A stretch of 64,000 nt of DNA from Letharia columbiana. Taxonomy: Eukaryota; Ascomycota; Lecanoromycetes; Lecanorales; Parmeliaceae. The stretch is from contig NW_023501085.1 of the NCBI RefSeq assembly GCF_014066305.1, forward strand, positions 207,501 through 271,500. The letters run 5' to 3'. The position numbers and the translations under genes were made by a program. This document shows, in pieces, positions 24,951 through 35,541 of this stretch. How positions within the stretch are numbered: position 1 is the first letter of the stretch; each line of letters starts with the position of its first letter. A model generated the notes under the pieces. That model was not told the origin of the DNA, ran no database searches, and saw only the letters and a program-made list of their open reading frames with translations.

Positions 24951-25189
24951 GTCTTATATCTCCGCTAAAATAGGGCGAGATCTATTAGAATATTAATATA
25001 ATTAGATCGTATTATCTCGAGAGATCGTATAACTTCTCTAATAGAGACTTACTATTAAAATTAGAAAGACATATATAACTCTAATAAGATTCTATACGAT
25101 TTATTACGTACTTATAAAAATCTAACCTCTCTTTCTAGTAATTATAAATGCTCTTATAAGCTGGATTATTAACCTAAGTACTCGCCGCG

Positions 25190-25960
25190 TTAAATCGAAG
25201 TCTATAAAGATATATTTTATCGATTTTAGATTAGCTTATATAGATATAAAATTTAATAATCTCTTAATATTTTATTACTCTTAGTTATAACGTATTATTA
25301 TAGATAGTTAATATCTTTATAGCGAAGCTAATATAAAAAAAAGACGTTTAATTATTAAGAATCTATTACTTTAAATCCTTTCTTATTTCGATAAATTAAT
25401 TTATACCGAGACGACTCTATATATCTTCTTTTATCTCGTCTTCGCGATATTTCTACGCGTAGATAAGTTTATTTATAATAAGCGAGATCTTTTATAAAAG
25501 AACTTCGACGAATAGTTTTTTATATATTACTCGATAAGGCTATTCGATAATTACTTAAAACTTATACTTTTAGCGTTTAAAATAAATCTATTTCGCTATA
25601 GAATTATACTTACGATAGTTATATTAAGCGATAACGTATACGTAGTTAAAGTCTTACGTTATCTCTTTAGATAAGAGACTTTATCTAATATATCGCTATT
25701 CTAGCTAAAAAGCTTCTTTTTTACTAAAAACGTTATTATTAATAATCTTCGCGAGATACTAATATTACTTAATATTAAGAATTATTATTTAAACTATTTC
25801 TTTTATAGAGAGACTATAATATTAATATATAACGCCGATCTTAGTAATAACGAGATCTAATTATTAGATCGTTAAAAGTTAAATTTCTATCGTCTATATA
25901 TTATTATTTATCTAGTTTATATACTTAGAGTATTACTACGATACTAGTATCTTTTAGCTT
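25190..25960 (+). pseudogene. Tyrosine recombinase remnant
   Basis: In one frame: ETTLYIFFYLVFAIFLRVDKF, with the first catalytic arginine codon at 25456-25458, then YNKRDLL, RLFDNYLKLIL, VLRYLF and NVIINNLREILILL. The final block aligns with EIQLLGRWKS-x2-YRLYI, where the nucleophilic tyrosine codon is kept at 25888-25890. The histidine of the H-x2-R box appears as tyrosine (CAT to TAT). This layout is that of DIRS/Crypton-type recombinases. The gene is inactive. Confidence 0.75.
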
Positions 25961-26051
25961 ATCTACGCTAATACTATTAATTTCTATTACTTACTATAAT
26001 AGATATCGTTAAAAGTTCTTCTTAAAACCTTCACTCTCTTAGACGACGTCT

Positions 26052-26217
26052 TAGATTTAAGAGTTTTTCTAGCGCTGAAAAGTCTTTTTCGAGTTATCTA
26101 CTTAGTCTAGATATCTAAAAAGCTCTTAGCTATCTTAATATTAGATATATTTAATTATATATCTATATATCTACTTATATATATATTATTTCTATATAAT
26201 CTTATTATTTACGAGTA
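26052..26217 (+). repeat. Split direct repeat B1
   Basis: AAGAGTTTTTCTAGCGCT through CTTATTATTTACGAG is repeated at 26494-26660. It directly abuts A2. Confidence 0.85.
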
Positions 26218-26218
26218 T

Positions 26219-26442
26219 AAATTATAATAGTAAAATTATAAGTTAGTAGATTTATTATAAGACTATAGCGTTAATAGCTATTTAATTAGTCGTTTATATT
26301 AATATTCTTATTAATATCTCTATTAATACCTCGATAAGAGATTAAGAATAGATATTTAATACGAGCTATATAGTTATCTATTTTATATCTATTAACGACT
26401 CTTTATTCGATTTCGTCTCTTTTAAAGCTATATTATTTTTCT
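26219..26442 (+). repeat. Split direct repeat A2
   Basis: Second copy of A1, beginning right after B1. About 50 bp of single-copy sequence separate it from B2. Confidence 0.85.
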
Positions 26443-26493
26443 CTCACTTATCTATATTTATATATAGTCTTATTTTACTTTAAAGTATATCGC

Positions 26494-26660
26494 TTAAATA
26501 TAAGAGTTTTTCTAGCGCTAAGAAGTCTTTTTTAGACTATCTACTTAGTTTAGATATTTAAAAAGCTCTTAGCTATTCTAGTATTAAATATATCTAATTA
26601 TATATCTATATATTTACTTATATATACGTTATTTCTATATAATCTTACTATTTACGAGCA
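26494..26660 (+). repeat. Split direct repeat B2
   Basis: Second copy of B1. It ends with TTTACGAG at the element's right border, where foldback-arm sequence resumes. Confidence 0.85.
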
Positions 26661-26879
26661 CTAATACTTTTTTATTTTTATTTTATATTTTAAAGCTTTT
26701 TTTCTTTATTATATAAAATACTATAATCTATTATATAAAATATTCTATTTTTTAAAAATATCTATAATTTATAGATATTATAAATATTATTTTTTTAAAT
26801 AAATTTAATAACTTAGTAATTTATTATATTTTTATTATATATAATATTTTTATAATAAATTTATAAATAATTCGAAAAA

Positions 26880-27560
26880 TTCGAGATTTTTCTATAAAAA
26901 CTCGAAATTTTCGAAATTTATAAATATTTTAAAATCTTTATTATAACTTTATAATTATCTTAAACTTTTCGAAATAATTCTATTAATAATTTAAATTTTT
27001 TAAAAATATTAAGACTTTAAGAGATAATTCGAAATTTTCGCGATAATTCTATAGTTAACTTAAAATAATTTAAAAAATACTATTATTAATTTAAAATTTC
27101 GAAAATTTCGAGACTTTAATAGATAATTCGAAAATTTCGCGATAATTCTATTATCTATAATTAACTTAGAATAATTTTAAAAATACTATTATTAATTAAA
27201 AAAAATCGAAAATTTTAAAACTTTAAAAGATAATTCGAAATTTTCGCGATAATTCTATAATTAACTTAAAATATTTTCAAAAACATTATTATTAATTTAA
27301 AAATTTCGAAAATTTTAAGACTTTAAAAGATAATTCGAAATTTTCGCGATAATTCTATAATTAACTTAAAATAATTTTAAAAATTTTGAAAATTTCGAGA
27401 CTCTAAAAGATAATTCGAAATTTTCGCGATAAATCTATTATTATTAACTCGAAATTTTCGAGACTTTAAAAGATAATTCGAAATTTTCGCGATAATTCTA
27501 TAATTAACTTAAAATAATCTTAAAAATACTTCGAAATTTTCGAGATCTTTATAAAGTATT
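26880..27560 (+). repeat. Tandem ~60-105 bp repeats in the left foldback arm
   Basis: At least six units centred on GATAATTCGAAATTTTCGCG, then ATAATTCTATAATTAACTTA, at irregular spacing. The mirror array lies in the right arm at 28200-28990. Confidence 0.85.
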
Positions 27561-27735
27561 ATTAAATATTTAATATTTAATATTTATAAGTTATTTAAAT
27601 CTTATATAAAAATTTCGTAATTATAATATAAACGCGAATATTATTCTATTTCGAAGTGGCTAACTCAGCGAATATTCTCTATTTCGCGTCTAAATAATTA
27701 TCAACTTACGGGAATAATTAGACTTCGAGAATCTT

Positions 27736-28077
27736 AATATACTAACATTAGCGTATAGAGATAATTGATTAAATTTAATAGGGCTATTACTAGTATTCTT
27801 TATAATAAAGCTATTACTAGTTATCTTTCTTCGTTATTTTAATTTATAAACTATATATAATATAGTAAAATAATAATATATTTATCTATATAGTAGTTTT
27901 TAAATAGACTTATATAGTAGTTAATTAAGTTAATTAAGCTTCTTAAAGAATAAATCGCTTTATATAGAGAACGTCGCCCGAATATAACTATATTTAAACT
28001 TTATTATTTTATAGAAAGACTCTTACTAATAAATCTATGCTATATACGATTAGACTACTAAATTTTATATATACTTA
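27736..28077. other. Loop of the foldback element
   Basis: About 340 bp of AT-rich sequence between the two arms, without self-complementarity, open frame or motif that I recognise. Confidence 0.6.
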
Positions 28078-30057
28078 CTAAGATTCTCGAAGTCTAGTTA
28101 TTCCCGTAAGTTAATAATCGTCTAGACGCGAGATAAGAAATATTCGCTAAGTTAGTTACTTCGAAGTAGAATAATATTTATACTTATATTATAATTACGA
28201 AATTTTCGCGTAAAATTTAAATAACTTATAAATATTAAATATTAAATATTTAATAATAATAATTTATAAAGATCTCGAAAATTTCGAAGTATTTTTAAGA
28301 TTATTTTAAGTTAATTATAGAACTATCGCGAAAATTTCGAATTATCTTTTAAAGTCTCGAAAATTTCGAGTTAATAATAATAGAATTATCGCGAAAATTT
28401 TAAATTATCTTTTAGAGTCTCGAAATTTTCGAAATTTTTAATTTAATAATAGTATTTTTAAAATTATTTTAAATTAATTATAGAATTATCGCGAAAATTT
28501 CGAATTATCTTTTAGAGTCTCGAAAATTTCGAGTTAATAATAATAGAATTATTACGAAAATTTCGAATTATCTTTTAAAGTCTCGAAATTTTCGAAATTT
28601 TTAATTTAATAATAGTATTTTTTAAAATTATTTTAAATTTATTATAGAATTATCGCGAAAATTTCGAATTATCTCTTAGAGTCTCGAAAATTTCGAATTA
28701 ATAATAATAGAATTATCGCGAAAATTTCGAATTATCTTTTAGAGTCTCGAAATTTTCGAAATTTTTAAATTAATAATAGTAGTTTTTAAATTATTTTAAA
28801 TTTATTATAGAATTATCGCGAAAATTTCGAATTATCTCTTAGAGTCTTAAAATTTTCGAAAATTTTAAATTAATAATAGAATTATTACGAGAATTTCGAA
28901 TTAATAATAATAGAATTATTTCGAAAATTTTAAGATAATTATAGAGTTATAACGAAGACTTTAAAATATTTATAAATCTCGAAAATTTCGAGTTTTTATA
29001 GAAGAATCTCGAATTTTTCGAATTATTTATAAATTTATTATAAAAAAAATTATATATAATAAAAATATAATAAATTACTAAGTTACTAAATTTATTTAAA
29101 AAAATAACGTTTATAATATTTATAAATTATAGATATTTTTAAAAATAGAATATTTTATATAATAGATTATAGTATTTTATATAATAAAGAAAAAAGCTTT
29201 AAAATATAAAATAAAAATAAAATAGTAGATTTAATTTTATAATATCTTTATATATACTAAAATAAAAGAAAATAATAAATAAATAAAAATAAGTAAGTAT
29301 ATTAATAAAGAAAAGAATTCTTATTTTATATATATATTAATATATAGAATAGTTATTAATTAATACTTCTAGAGAATTTAAAAAAAAATTTATCTCGAAA
29401 TTATCGTTTAAAATTATCATTCGAAATTATCGTTCGAAATTATCGTTTAAAATTATCATTTAAAATTATCGTTTAAAATTATCGTTTAAAATTATTATTC
29501 GAAATTATCGAAATTATATAGCTATAATAATTTCGAATAAAAAATCGAAAATTTTAAGTCGCTTAAATTTTTATTAAGAGTAATCGTTTAAAATAATTAC
29601 TAGATTACTTTAAATTTAAGTTTATTATATTTATTAGCTAAATTTATATATATAAAGAATATATTTAATATAAATTAATAATTATTCTTTTAGTAATAAT
29701 AATTATTCTTAAAACTCGAATTTTTCGTTATAATAAATATTCTCGAAAAATTTATAGCGCTTTACGTTTTTATAAATTATTAATAATATCTTTATAAAAG
29801 TTTATATTTAGATTTAAATAAAGATATTTAACTTTAAAACTCGATAATAAGCTCTCTATAATAGCTCTATAAAGGTTTTACGAAGAATACTATTATAATA
29901 TTCTTCTATTTATAAAGCGAAAATATTGAATTTCGATATTTAATAATAGGGGGTAGGGCTTAAGGTCGGGCTTAGCGTAGGTCACCATCCAGCCGCGCCT
30001 GGACGGTTACCAGACCCCGTTAAAGGCCACATTCTCGTTATCCGATCATGGACGTTA
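28078..30057 (-). repeat. Right arm of the foldback element (uninterrupted)
   Basis: Reverse complement of the left arm over about 1.98 kb, with mainly transition differences. It ends at GACGTTA (30051-30057), directly followed by GC-balanced sequence. Confidence 0.85.
28200..28990 (-). repeat. Mirror tandem repeats in the right foldback arm
   Basis: Complementary units (CGCGAAAATTTCGAATTATC) in opposite order to 26880-27560. The two arms differ slightly in unit number, suggesting array change after duplication or independently of the other arm. Confidence 0.85.
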
Positions 30058-30989
30058 CCGAACATGTGCAAGGATCGCCGCATTGATTAGCAAATACATA
30101 TTCTTTCATACCAAATATATTCTGCTAATGTGTCCCAGATAGGGAATTTTGCTCCGTAATCTAGAACTAATAAACTCCCTTACGGGCGTTAAGTAACAAT
30201 AGTCCTACAGTCATGCACGCCCAACACCAACGATGGATCCGAGACACATAAGCTAAATTCTCCCCAAGATTTCGAAACAGCTACCAGGCTCAGTACACCA
30301 ACCTTTTACCGGATTGAGATCTTCCACCGCTATGTTTAACGGAGATGTCTATATGCACTATTAGTCGCCCAAATTTTGGAATGATGTCGCCGATGTTGTC
30401 GGTAATATCTGGCACAGTCTGTCAGACGCCTGAGCTTGTATCTATAAGTTGCTTTACATTCCCCTCCTTTGAGCATCAATCTCTCTCTGTCATTGACTCT
30501 TCGCAAGCCTAGTGGGATCTCGATTGTTCATGAGTGGAGAAACCGCCCTTTCCCCTCAGATACCGCCGCCCCTTGTGCGCCGTTCCTTAGCGCCCTAAGT
30601 TCCTGCCAACCGCTCATGTGTGACCTCTAAATACAGTGGTAATACTCTCGGAGTTTCGCTGTCGGGCTCGAAGCGCTGCTTCAACGAGCCACCTGTGAGT
30701 CCGAATCCTGCATGAGGTGAGCAATCTGTTTCACATCTTGCCCTCAACTCTGGTGTCACGGTTCTATCCCTCCCACAACACTATGCGACCCAATTAGGCC
30801 TAGCGTGGCTTGACCCCACGAGATGAACAGCTCCACCCCGTAAATAGATCTCTTCATAGCTGATGTTCTATTCTCCTTACGAGTACACTGTTTCAACAAC
30901 TGTTTAGGCCGAATTCGTTCCAGTCTCTGACATCTGACAGTACAGAATCTGTAGGCAGACAACCCCTCGGCCACCACAGCTGCCAGTCA
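30058..30989. other. No supportable gene upstream of Z1
   Basis: Balanced composition. Plus-strand sequence in the Z1 frame is open back to a TGA near 30851 but has no ATG, so it may be 5' UTR or hold an extra exon. No promoter motif can be assigned. Confidence 0.4.
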
Positions 30990-32108
30990 ATGGATTTCAG
31001 TTATGCAGATGGGCCGCGAAGCTCCGAACCAGGCGAAAACAATTACGAATATACGATTGATACTCCTGATGACGAGTGGTGGGGCTCTATGCTTAGTATA
31101 GGTCACTCTGATGCTACCGGACACCAAGAGTTACCAGAGCCTACAACAGCGTCACTCGGTTCCACGTCTCAATCATCCCAGAGCAGAGGCTATTTTTCCT
31201 CTTTGCAACCCTCAAGCAGTCCTTATTTCGCTGGAGCTCAGTCTAGCTATCCAGCCATCCAGCTCCCAGCTAATTCTCTGGCCACGTTCGACGCTCCATT
31301 CACACTTCACCCAGGTGGGACGAGCGAGATGTTTGTAACCTCTACACTCGGTGACGCATCTTCTTCAAATTCATTTGAAGCGGTTGGTACGGCATCAGCT
31401 GGCCACGAATCAGGGTTGGACAATACCGCGCCATCAGATGAATTCTGCGATGTCAGCCGTGGCCTAGACCAACAGTCATTGGCTCTATCAGGGGCAGTCA
31501 ACACCACCAGATACGAAGCGCATCATAAAGACCTCCGGTCCAATTTTGACAGCACCTTACAAAGTCACAAAAATCAAGAGGCAAGTGACGCGCTTGCTGA
31601 CAGCCACGCCGGATACGTAACTAAAGATAATCCGGCCACACCTTACTCTTACTTCTTTGAGGAGGGTGGGCGTGAACAAAGACAGAACGGCATTCAAATG
31701 GATGAGTATGAGGCGGTGGTGGAGTCAGGCATATATCCAGCTCCGCGGCACGGTAATGAACCCGGGGCTCGTTTAGCCAGCGACCGAACCTGTCCCGGCA
31801 GGTTGTCGCCAGGGGACTCATCGCGAGCCTTCCTGCTTACCACGTCTTCGACCTCAGCCACTCAAACCCATCCCACTAACGACAGCTGGAAGTGTGATGA
31901 TTGTGGTAGGGTGCTCGCAACGAAAGGCACCAAGAACCGCAACAGGAATAAGAGGCGTCACCATTGCCCTGGTACTGGCCCGAAAAATCCCTGCCCAATA
32001 TGCCCTAAGTCGTTCAATCGCAGTGATACTCGACTGCTACATTTGAGGAAATGGCACCCGGAAATCCATATGGAACCGCCACGGCCACGGAAAAGAAAGG
32101 ACCTATGA
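30990..32108 (+). CDS. Family Z C2H2 zinc-finger protein, copy Z1
   Basis: One uninterrupted frame of 372 aa starting MDFSYADGPRSS. Residues 1-290 are low-complexity Ser/Thr/Pro/Gln/acidic sequence without a fold, as in many fungal transcription regulators. The C-terminus has an irregular zinc module at about 301-327 (CDDC, then a K/N/R-rich loop ending HHC). A canonical finger C-x2-C-x12-H-x4-H follows at about 335-356 (CPICPKSFNRSD...LRKWH), with a basic tail PRPRKRKDL. The likely role is nuclear DNA binding; targets are unknown. It is the most diverged of the four Z copies and the only one modelled without an intron. A doubtful S-like trace lies about 580 bp downstream. Confidence 0.75.
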   Translation: MDFSYADGPRSSEPGENNYEYTIDTPDDEWWGSMLSIGHSDATGHQELPEPTTASLGSTSQSSQSRGYFSSLQPSSSPYFAGAQSSYPAIQLPANSLATFDAPFTLHPGGTSEMFVTSTLGDASSSNSFEAVGTASAGHESGLDNTAPSDEFCDVSRGLDQQSLALSGAVNTTRYEAHHKDLRSNFDSTLQSHKNQEASDALADSHAGYVTKDNPATPYSYFFEEGGREQRQNGIQMDEYEAVVESGIYPAPRHGNEPGARLASDRTCPGRLSPGDSSRAFLLTTSSTSATQTHPTNDSWKCDDCGRVLATKGTKNRNRNKRRHHCPGTGPKNPCPICPKSFNRSDTRLLHLRKWHPEIHMEPPRPRKRKDL

Positions 32109-33553
32109 CAGGAGAAGGGGAATTCATACTGAACGCTGCCTCTGTCTGTCACGGAATCCATTTTGAAGCATTTGGGAGGCATCACTGTCTTTTCCTGTTC
32201 ATGGAAAAGAGGAGGTCAGGCGCATGACCAATGAGTGTGTTTGACGGTACCTGAAGAACCGTCTTACATGCTCACGCCTGCATTTCATCAATCTTGACAA
32301 CCGCATCCGAGAGTAATCTTCTTCAGTGATTGCGATAGAATGACCTCCAACCATCTGTACCTTATGTTAATGCACCTTTTCCTTGTGTATGGGAACCATT
32401 AGACGAGAAGGAAACGTGGATAGAACGAAGGACATGTGAATTGTGGGAATAACGATACGTTTAGAATTGGCTGTGCGAAAATCCTCGTTGAGCTTTCAAA
32501 TGAAGAAACCCTTGAAAGCCGGACACAGTGTGGTTTGGAGTCTGCGAGCCGATGGGATTGAGGGAAAACGCGCCCACGAAATAGCGTCATCTGGTGGGGT
32601 GTTAAAGCGACTCGAGTTACTAATATATACAACGAGATCAGCGTCCCTCGTCTCTGATCGTACGGCTATCAGACACCTCGTGATAAGTGCTCACGAACAA
32701 GGGGAAAGGGAGACATCGCCACTATCACGCTCATCCAAAGCTCTTATGTAGAACTCATGGATCGTGCCGCCTCGTTTTTGAAACTTCCCTGAGGAGTGCT
32801 GTGTTTGCGGTTTTCGCTCCAATCTTCGCCCCCGCTTCGTCTGTTGCAGTCTCGCCTGCACGTTCTCAATGCCTTTCTCATCATGAGAAGAGTCTTGCAC
32901 ATCGGCCAACAGATAAGTCCTGGTTGCCAGCGACTGGGACATCTCATTCGACTCGGTCAGAGAATGTGCCGAGAATACATGCTCAGTATAGGAACGAAAC
33001 GCCCACAACCCCCTCACAGTGCCGAACTGGTCCTGTGACACAAAGGGCTGTAGTCGGCGGACTTGCCTCTTGATGATAGGTTTTGATAGAGGAAGGAAGT
33101 AATACTTCAGTCAGACATGCCAGCCGTGTTCTTCTGAAGAAAATTCGAAAACAGAATCAGGCTCTTGTGCACCGTGGATGCTACAAGGACGCGCATCTCG
33201 ATTGCAATTCGTAAAAGCGGGCTGACAGCCAAATCGCGGCAGTAGGAATAGAGTCGGAGAGGATCTAAAGGGCGATGGGGAGCGAATATGAACCGAGAAG
33301 AAGCAGTGGAAACATGGAGTTGTCCAACCACTCTGTCCCATATCGTGGCGAGGCATGAGGATTTTGGTGATGACTAAGCGGCTCAGTGCCAAAAATCGCT
33401 AGGGTATGGGATACCCCAGAGCACGGAGACAGCGGAGTGGCACAAAATTTCCCATTTTCAATTTATATGGAAACATGATTTTCTCACAGACCAGGCGAGG
33501 GCTGACGAGGATTGAACGCGCACTGAATGCAAGTCACAAGCGGCCACAGGATG
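32109..33553. other. Region downstream of Z1, doubtful S-like trace only
   Basis: At 32687-32730, plus strand, the reading SAHEQGERETSPLSR resembles the S core HEQ-x3-GEKTSR with a gap, in a short open frame at the position expected for a downstream S gene. There is no tryptophan upstream and no five-nucleotide exon. This may be chance. Nothing else is supportable here. Confidence 0.2.
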
Positions 33554-34150
33554 CTACGTTAATACAGCTGGGATGGAAAAGGGGAGAGCGAGCGGAAAAA
33601 GCATGAACGGGTATGGGTGGTTGGGGTTTTTCAAGAGCAAAACCACGTATCGGTCTATGAAATTGCCTCTACCATCCCTCTGCTTTGAATCCTTCTCCAT
33701 CCCTTCTCCCCCAATGCTCTGCCCGTGACTCCTCTGCCCCCTTCCACCATGCTGCCATCTTCCACACCCCTCCCATTCATTCATCCATTCATCCATTCCT
33801 TCCCACCCTCGACAACCTCCCCATGAAACCCCACGAAGCTCCCCACCCCCCGCCAGCGAGCGACCGACCCTCCCCCGGTCAGGCGTCCACGGCTCCTCCC
33901 CTCTCAACTGGCCTTTCCACGCCTCGATCCTTCCCTGTCCCGTCGCGGCTCGGCTTTGCATCTGTGCTGGTTTCGAGCCGGGACCGGGACCACGGCCGGC
34001 GTTGGGATCGGGGGCCGAGGTCGGAAGCGCAGCTTGAGGTTGCGCTCGTTCTTGGTTTTTGGGTGCGGGTTGGAATCGTGGGGGCTGTGGGATGGGGGGT
34101 TGGTCGGGTGAGGTGGACGGGATGGGGGAGTGGAGGGGGACGGACGACAT
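33554..34150 (-). CDS. Possible proline-rich protein, uncertain
   Basis: A 198-codon minus-strand frame with an ATG start preceded by AACC. Residues 1-75 are proline- and glutamine-rich (SSVPLHSPIPSTSPDQPPIP), then glycine- and tryptophan-rich with a WMNEW repeat. The latter comes from a CATT/CATC microsatellite (33771-33800), which weakens the coding case. The opposite strand is open over much of the same span. No domain was found. If real, an intron may lie before the microsatellite. Confidence 0.3.
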   Translation of the reverse strand: MSSVPLHSPIPSTSPDQPPIPQPPRFQPAPKNQERAQPQAALPTSAPDPNAGRGPGPGSKPAQMQSRAATGQGRIEAWKGQLRGEEPWTPDRGRVGRSLAGGGELRGVSWGGCRGWEGMDEWMNEWEGCGRWQHGGRGQRSHGQSIGGEGMEKDSKQRDGRGNFIDRYVVLLLKNPNHPYPFMLFPLALPFSIPAVLT

Positions 34151-34215
34151 GGTTGGGTTTTGATTGAAGGGAGGGTTGTCTGGTGGGTTTGTTTGGTGGT
34201 GGTTGGTTGGAGTTT
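34075..34215 (+). other. G-rich tract with quadruplex potential
   Basis: The plus strand carries at least six runs of three to six G (GGGGGCTGTGGGATGGGGGG, then GGTCGGGTGAGG, GACGGGATGGGGGAG, GGAGGGGGACGG). A GGTT/GGTG-rich stretch follows. It overlaps the start of the uncertain proline-rich frame on the other strand. Confidence 0.5.
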
Positions 34216-34309
34216 CGGTACTGGGGTTGGAAGATGGATAGTATGATGAAGCTTGCTTGATAGCTGTCTCTCTGTCTTGGTTTGGGAAAGAGAGAAAGAG
34301 TGTAGCGTG

Positions 34310-35540
34310 TTAGTTCCTTCTATGATGGTCTTCTACATCCTTATGAATTCATCATTGTTTTTTATGTAGTTAGCCATAGATAGAGTGTTTGTTTCCATCA
34401 GTACATAATAGCTGTGGCCCCATACTGAATCTACATGTCGGTAACTCAAAACGCTACCACTAATACTTATTGGCCTAGTACATTGGTATATAAGGTGTCT
34501 TTTATAATAGGTCCTTTTTTTAGACTTTATAGACATATTAAGATACCATATCTAGTGATAAGTCTTATTATACAAGTAACTGCATACCGGGTATTAAACA
34601 CTGTAGTGTACTTTAATACTAGTAACAGATTAGAGGCCATATCTTGAAGGAAGTCCGCCCCGATATCGCCGCGATAGTTACGGTTCTATGTTACTTAATC
34701 GTTCGCTTATTATAACGATTTGATTGATAGAACTAATTTTATAATTTCTATAACTTCTACTCAGCAGAGAAAACACCTAGAAACACCAAATACTACCAAG
34801 CTTACATTATATTAACACATAACACACACCCAAAATGGACTTAAGGATAAGAAACCTGTTTTATCTTCAGCCGAACCGTCTGATATTATGACTCTATATC
34901 AACTAAAGGACATACTTCTAAAGGAGTTGACCAATAGATACCGATGGAGAATCGAATATTTGTCCGTTGGGAATACAGACTCATGAAACAAATGGGGTCC
35001 TCTCCGCTCTTTGTGAGAATTTCGACTATTCGCTAGGGGACTTTGAGGCCCTTTTTAGGATCGCAATATGGCTTACGACTGCCTCGAACAATGGGTCTAT
35101 GTTAGAAGGACGAGGGGTTTCATGGCCGAATCATTGGCGAATGTGGTCCAGAAGAAACCCATGGCCACTGACGACGAGAATCGTCCTCCACCAAAGCATC
35201 ACAATATTCCCTCCTCGGCCATTCGGCAGCAGCCTTTCAGCCTTTCGCCGGGAACACTGTTCCTCCCCGCACCGCCTTTCGCAGCCTTATCGCCGGAGAA
35301 CACTGTTCCTTCCCCCGCAACCGCCTTATCAACCAGAGAATACTGCTCCTCTCCCTCCGCGCCACCTTTCACCATTGTCGAGATCCACTCCAGTCCACCC
35401 TCCCCCAACCCCAGCGACGGCCCTCCACGTCAGCCTCCACAGCTAATCAGCCATTCCAACAGCCTGAGGTACCACTCGCTCCTTCCCCCATTTAAACTGC
35501 GGCCCAGATTACCGGTCCCCACCTACTACCTGCCCTATTA
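34310..35540 (+). mobile_element. Possible retroelement remnant with proline-rich frame
   Basis: An AT-rich segment (34310-34700) with mild CA/TG depletion leads into a leader-like tract and broken plus-strand frames (34840-35541). The latter contain a proline- and serine-rich part with degenerate internal repeats (GTLFLPAPPFAALSPENTV, then NTVPSPATALSTREYCSS). Order and composition resemble an LTR leader followed by a gag-like ORF, but no diagnostic domain was found and no second LTR was seen. Low confidence. Confidence 0.25.
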
Positions 35541-35541
35541 A

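Larger units (their letters stand above)
21901..26660 (+). mobile_element. Tyrosine-recombinase retrotransposon (DIRS/Ngaro-like) with split direct repeats
   Basis: About 4.76 kb. It carries gag, reverse transcriptase/RNase H and a tyrosine recombinase in that order on the plus strand, all RIP-damaged. The termini form the arrangement A1 (21901-22123), coding region, B1 (26052-26217), A2 (26219-26442), B2 (26494-26660). This split direct repeat pattern is known from PAT, Kazachok and Ngaro-type elements of the DIRS order. As expected for recombinase-mediated integration, no target duplication is seen at the ends, which can be judged because the intact right foldback arm shows the empty site. 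This separates it clearly from LTR elements. Confidence 0.8.
20489..27735 (+). repeat. Left arm of the foldback element (interrupted)
   Basis: Arm sequence occupies 20489-20853, 21426-21900 and about 26665-27735. The junction around the retroelement can be checked against the uninterrupted right arm: AAATTAAAT before the insert rejoins ACTTTTTTATTTTTATTTT after it, versus AAATTAAATCTACTATTTTA on the right arm's complement. Confidence 0.85.
20489..30057. mobile_element. Giant foldback (palindromic) DNA element with nested insertions
   Basis: Outer ends match as inverted repeats: TAACGTC...ATCGGATAACGAGAAT on the left equals the complement of the right end. Both arms continue inward through GACCTACGCTAAGCC, a shared AT-rich tract and a tandem-repeat region, to a central loop at about 27736-28077. 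Subtracting a 568-bp insert and a 4.8-kb retroelement in the left arm leaves about 4.2 kb: two arms of about 1.95 kb and a 0.34-kb loop. TA at each tip (TTA-ACGTC and GACGT-TA) fits a TA target duplication, as for Tc1/mariner-type transposons. No transposase was found, so it is non-autonomous or its coding part is lost. All but the outer ~110 bp is RIP-saturated. Confidence 0.85.

Noticed and set aside
20489..30057. Starship-type giant element with a captain recombinase
   Set aside because: The tyrosine recombinase here is joined to a reverse transcriptase and split repeats, and the outer structure is a short foldback element without cargo genes.
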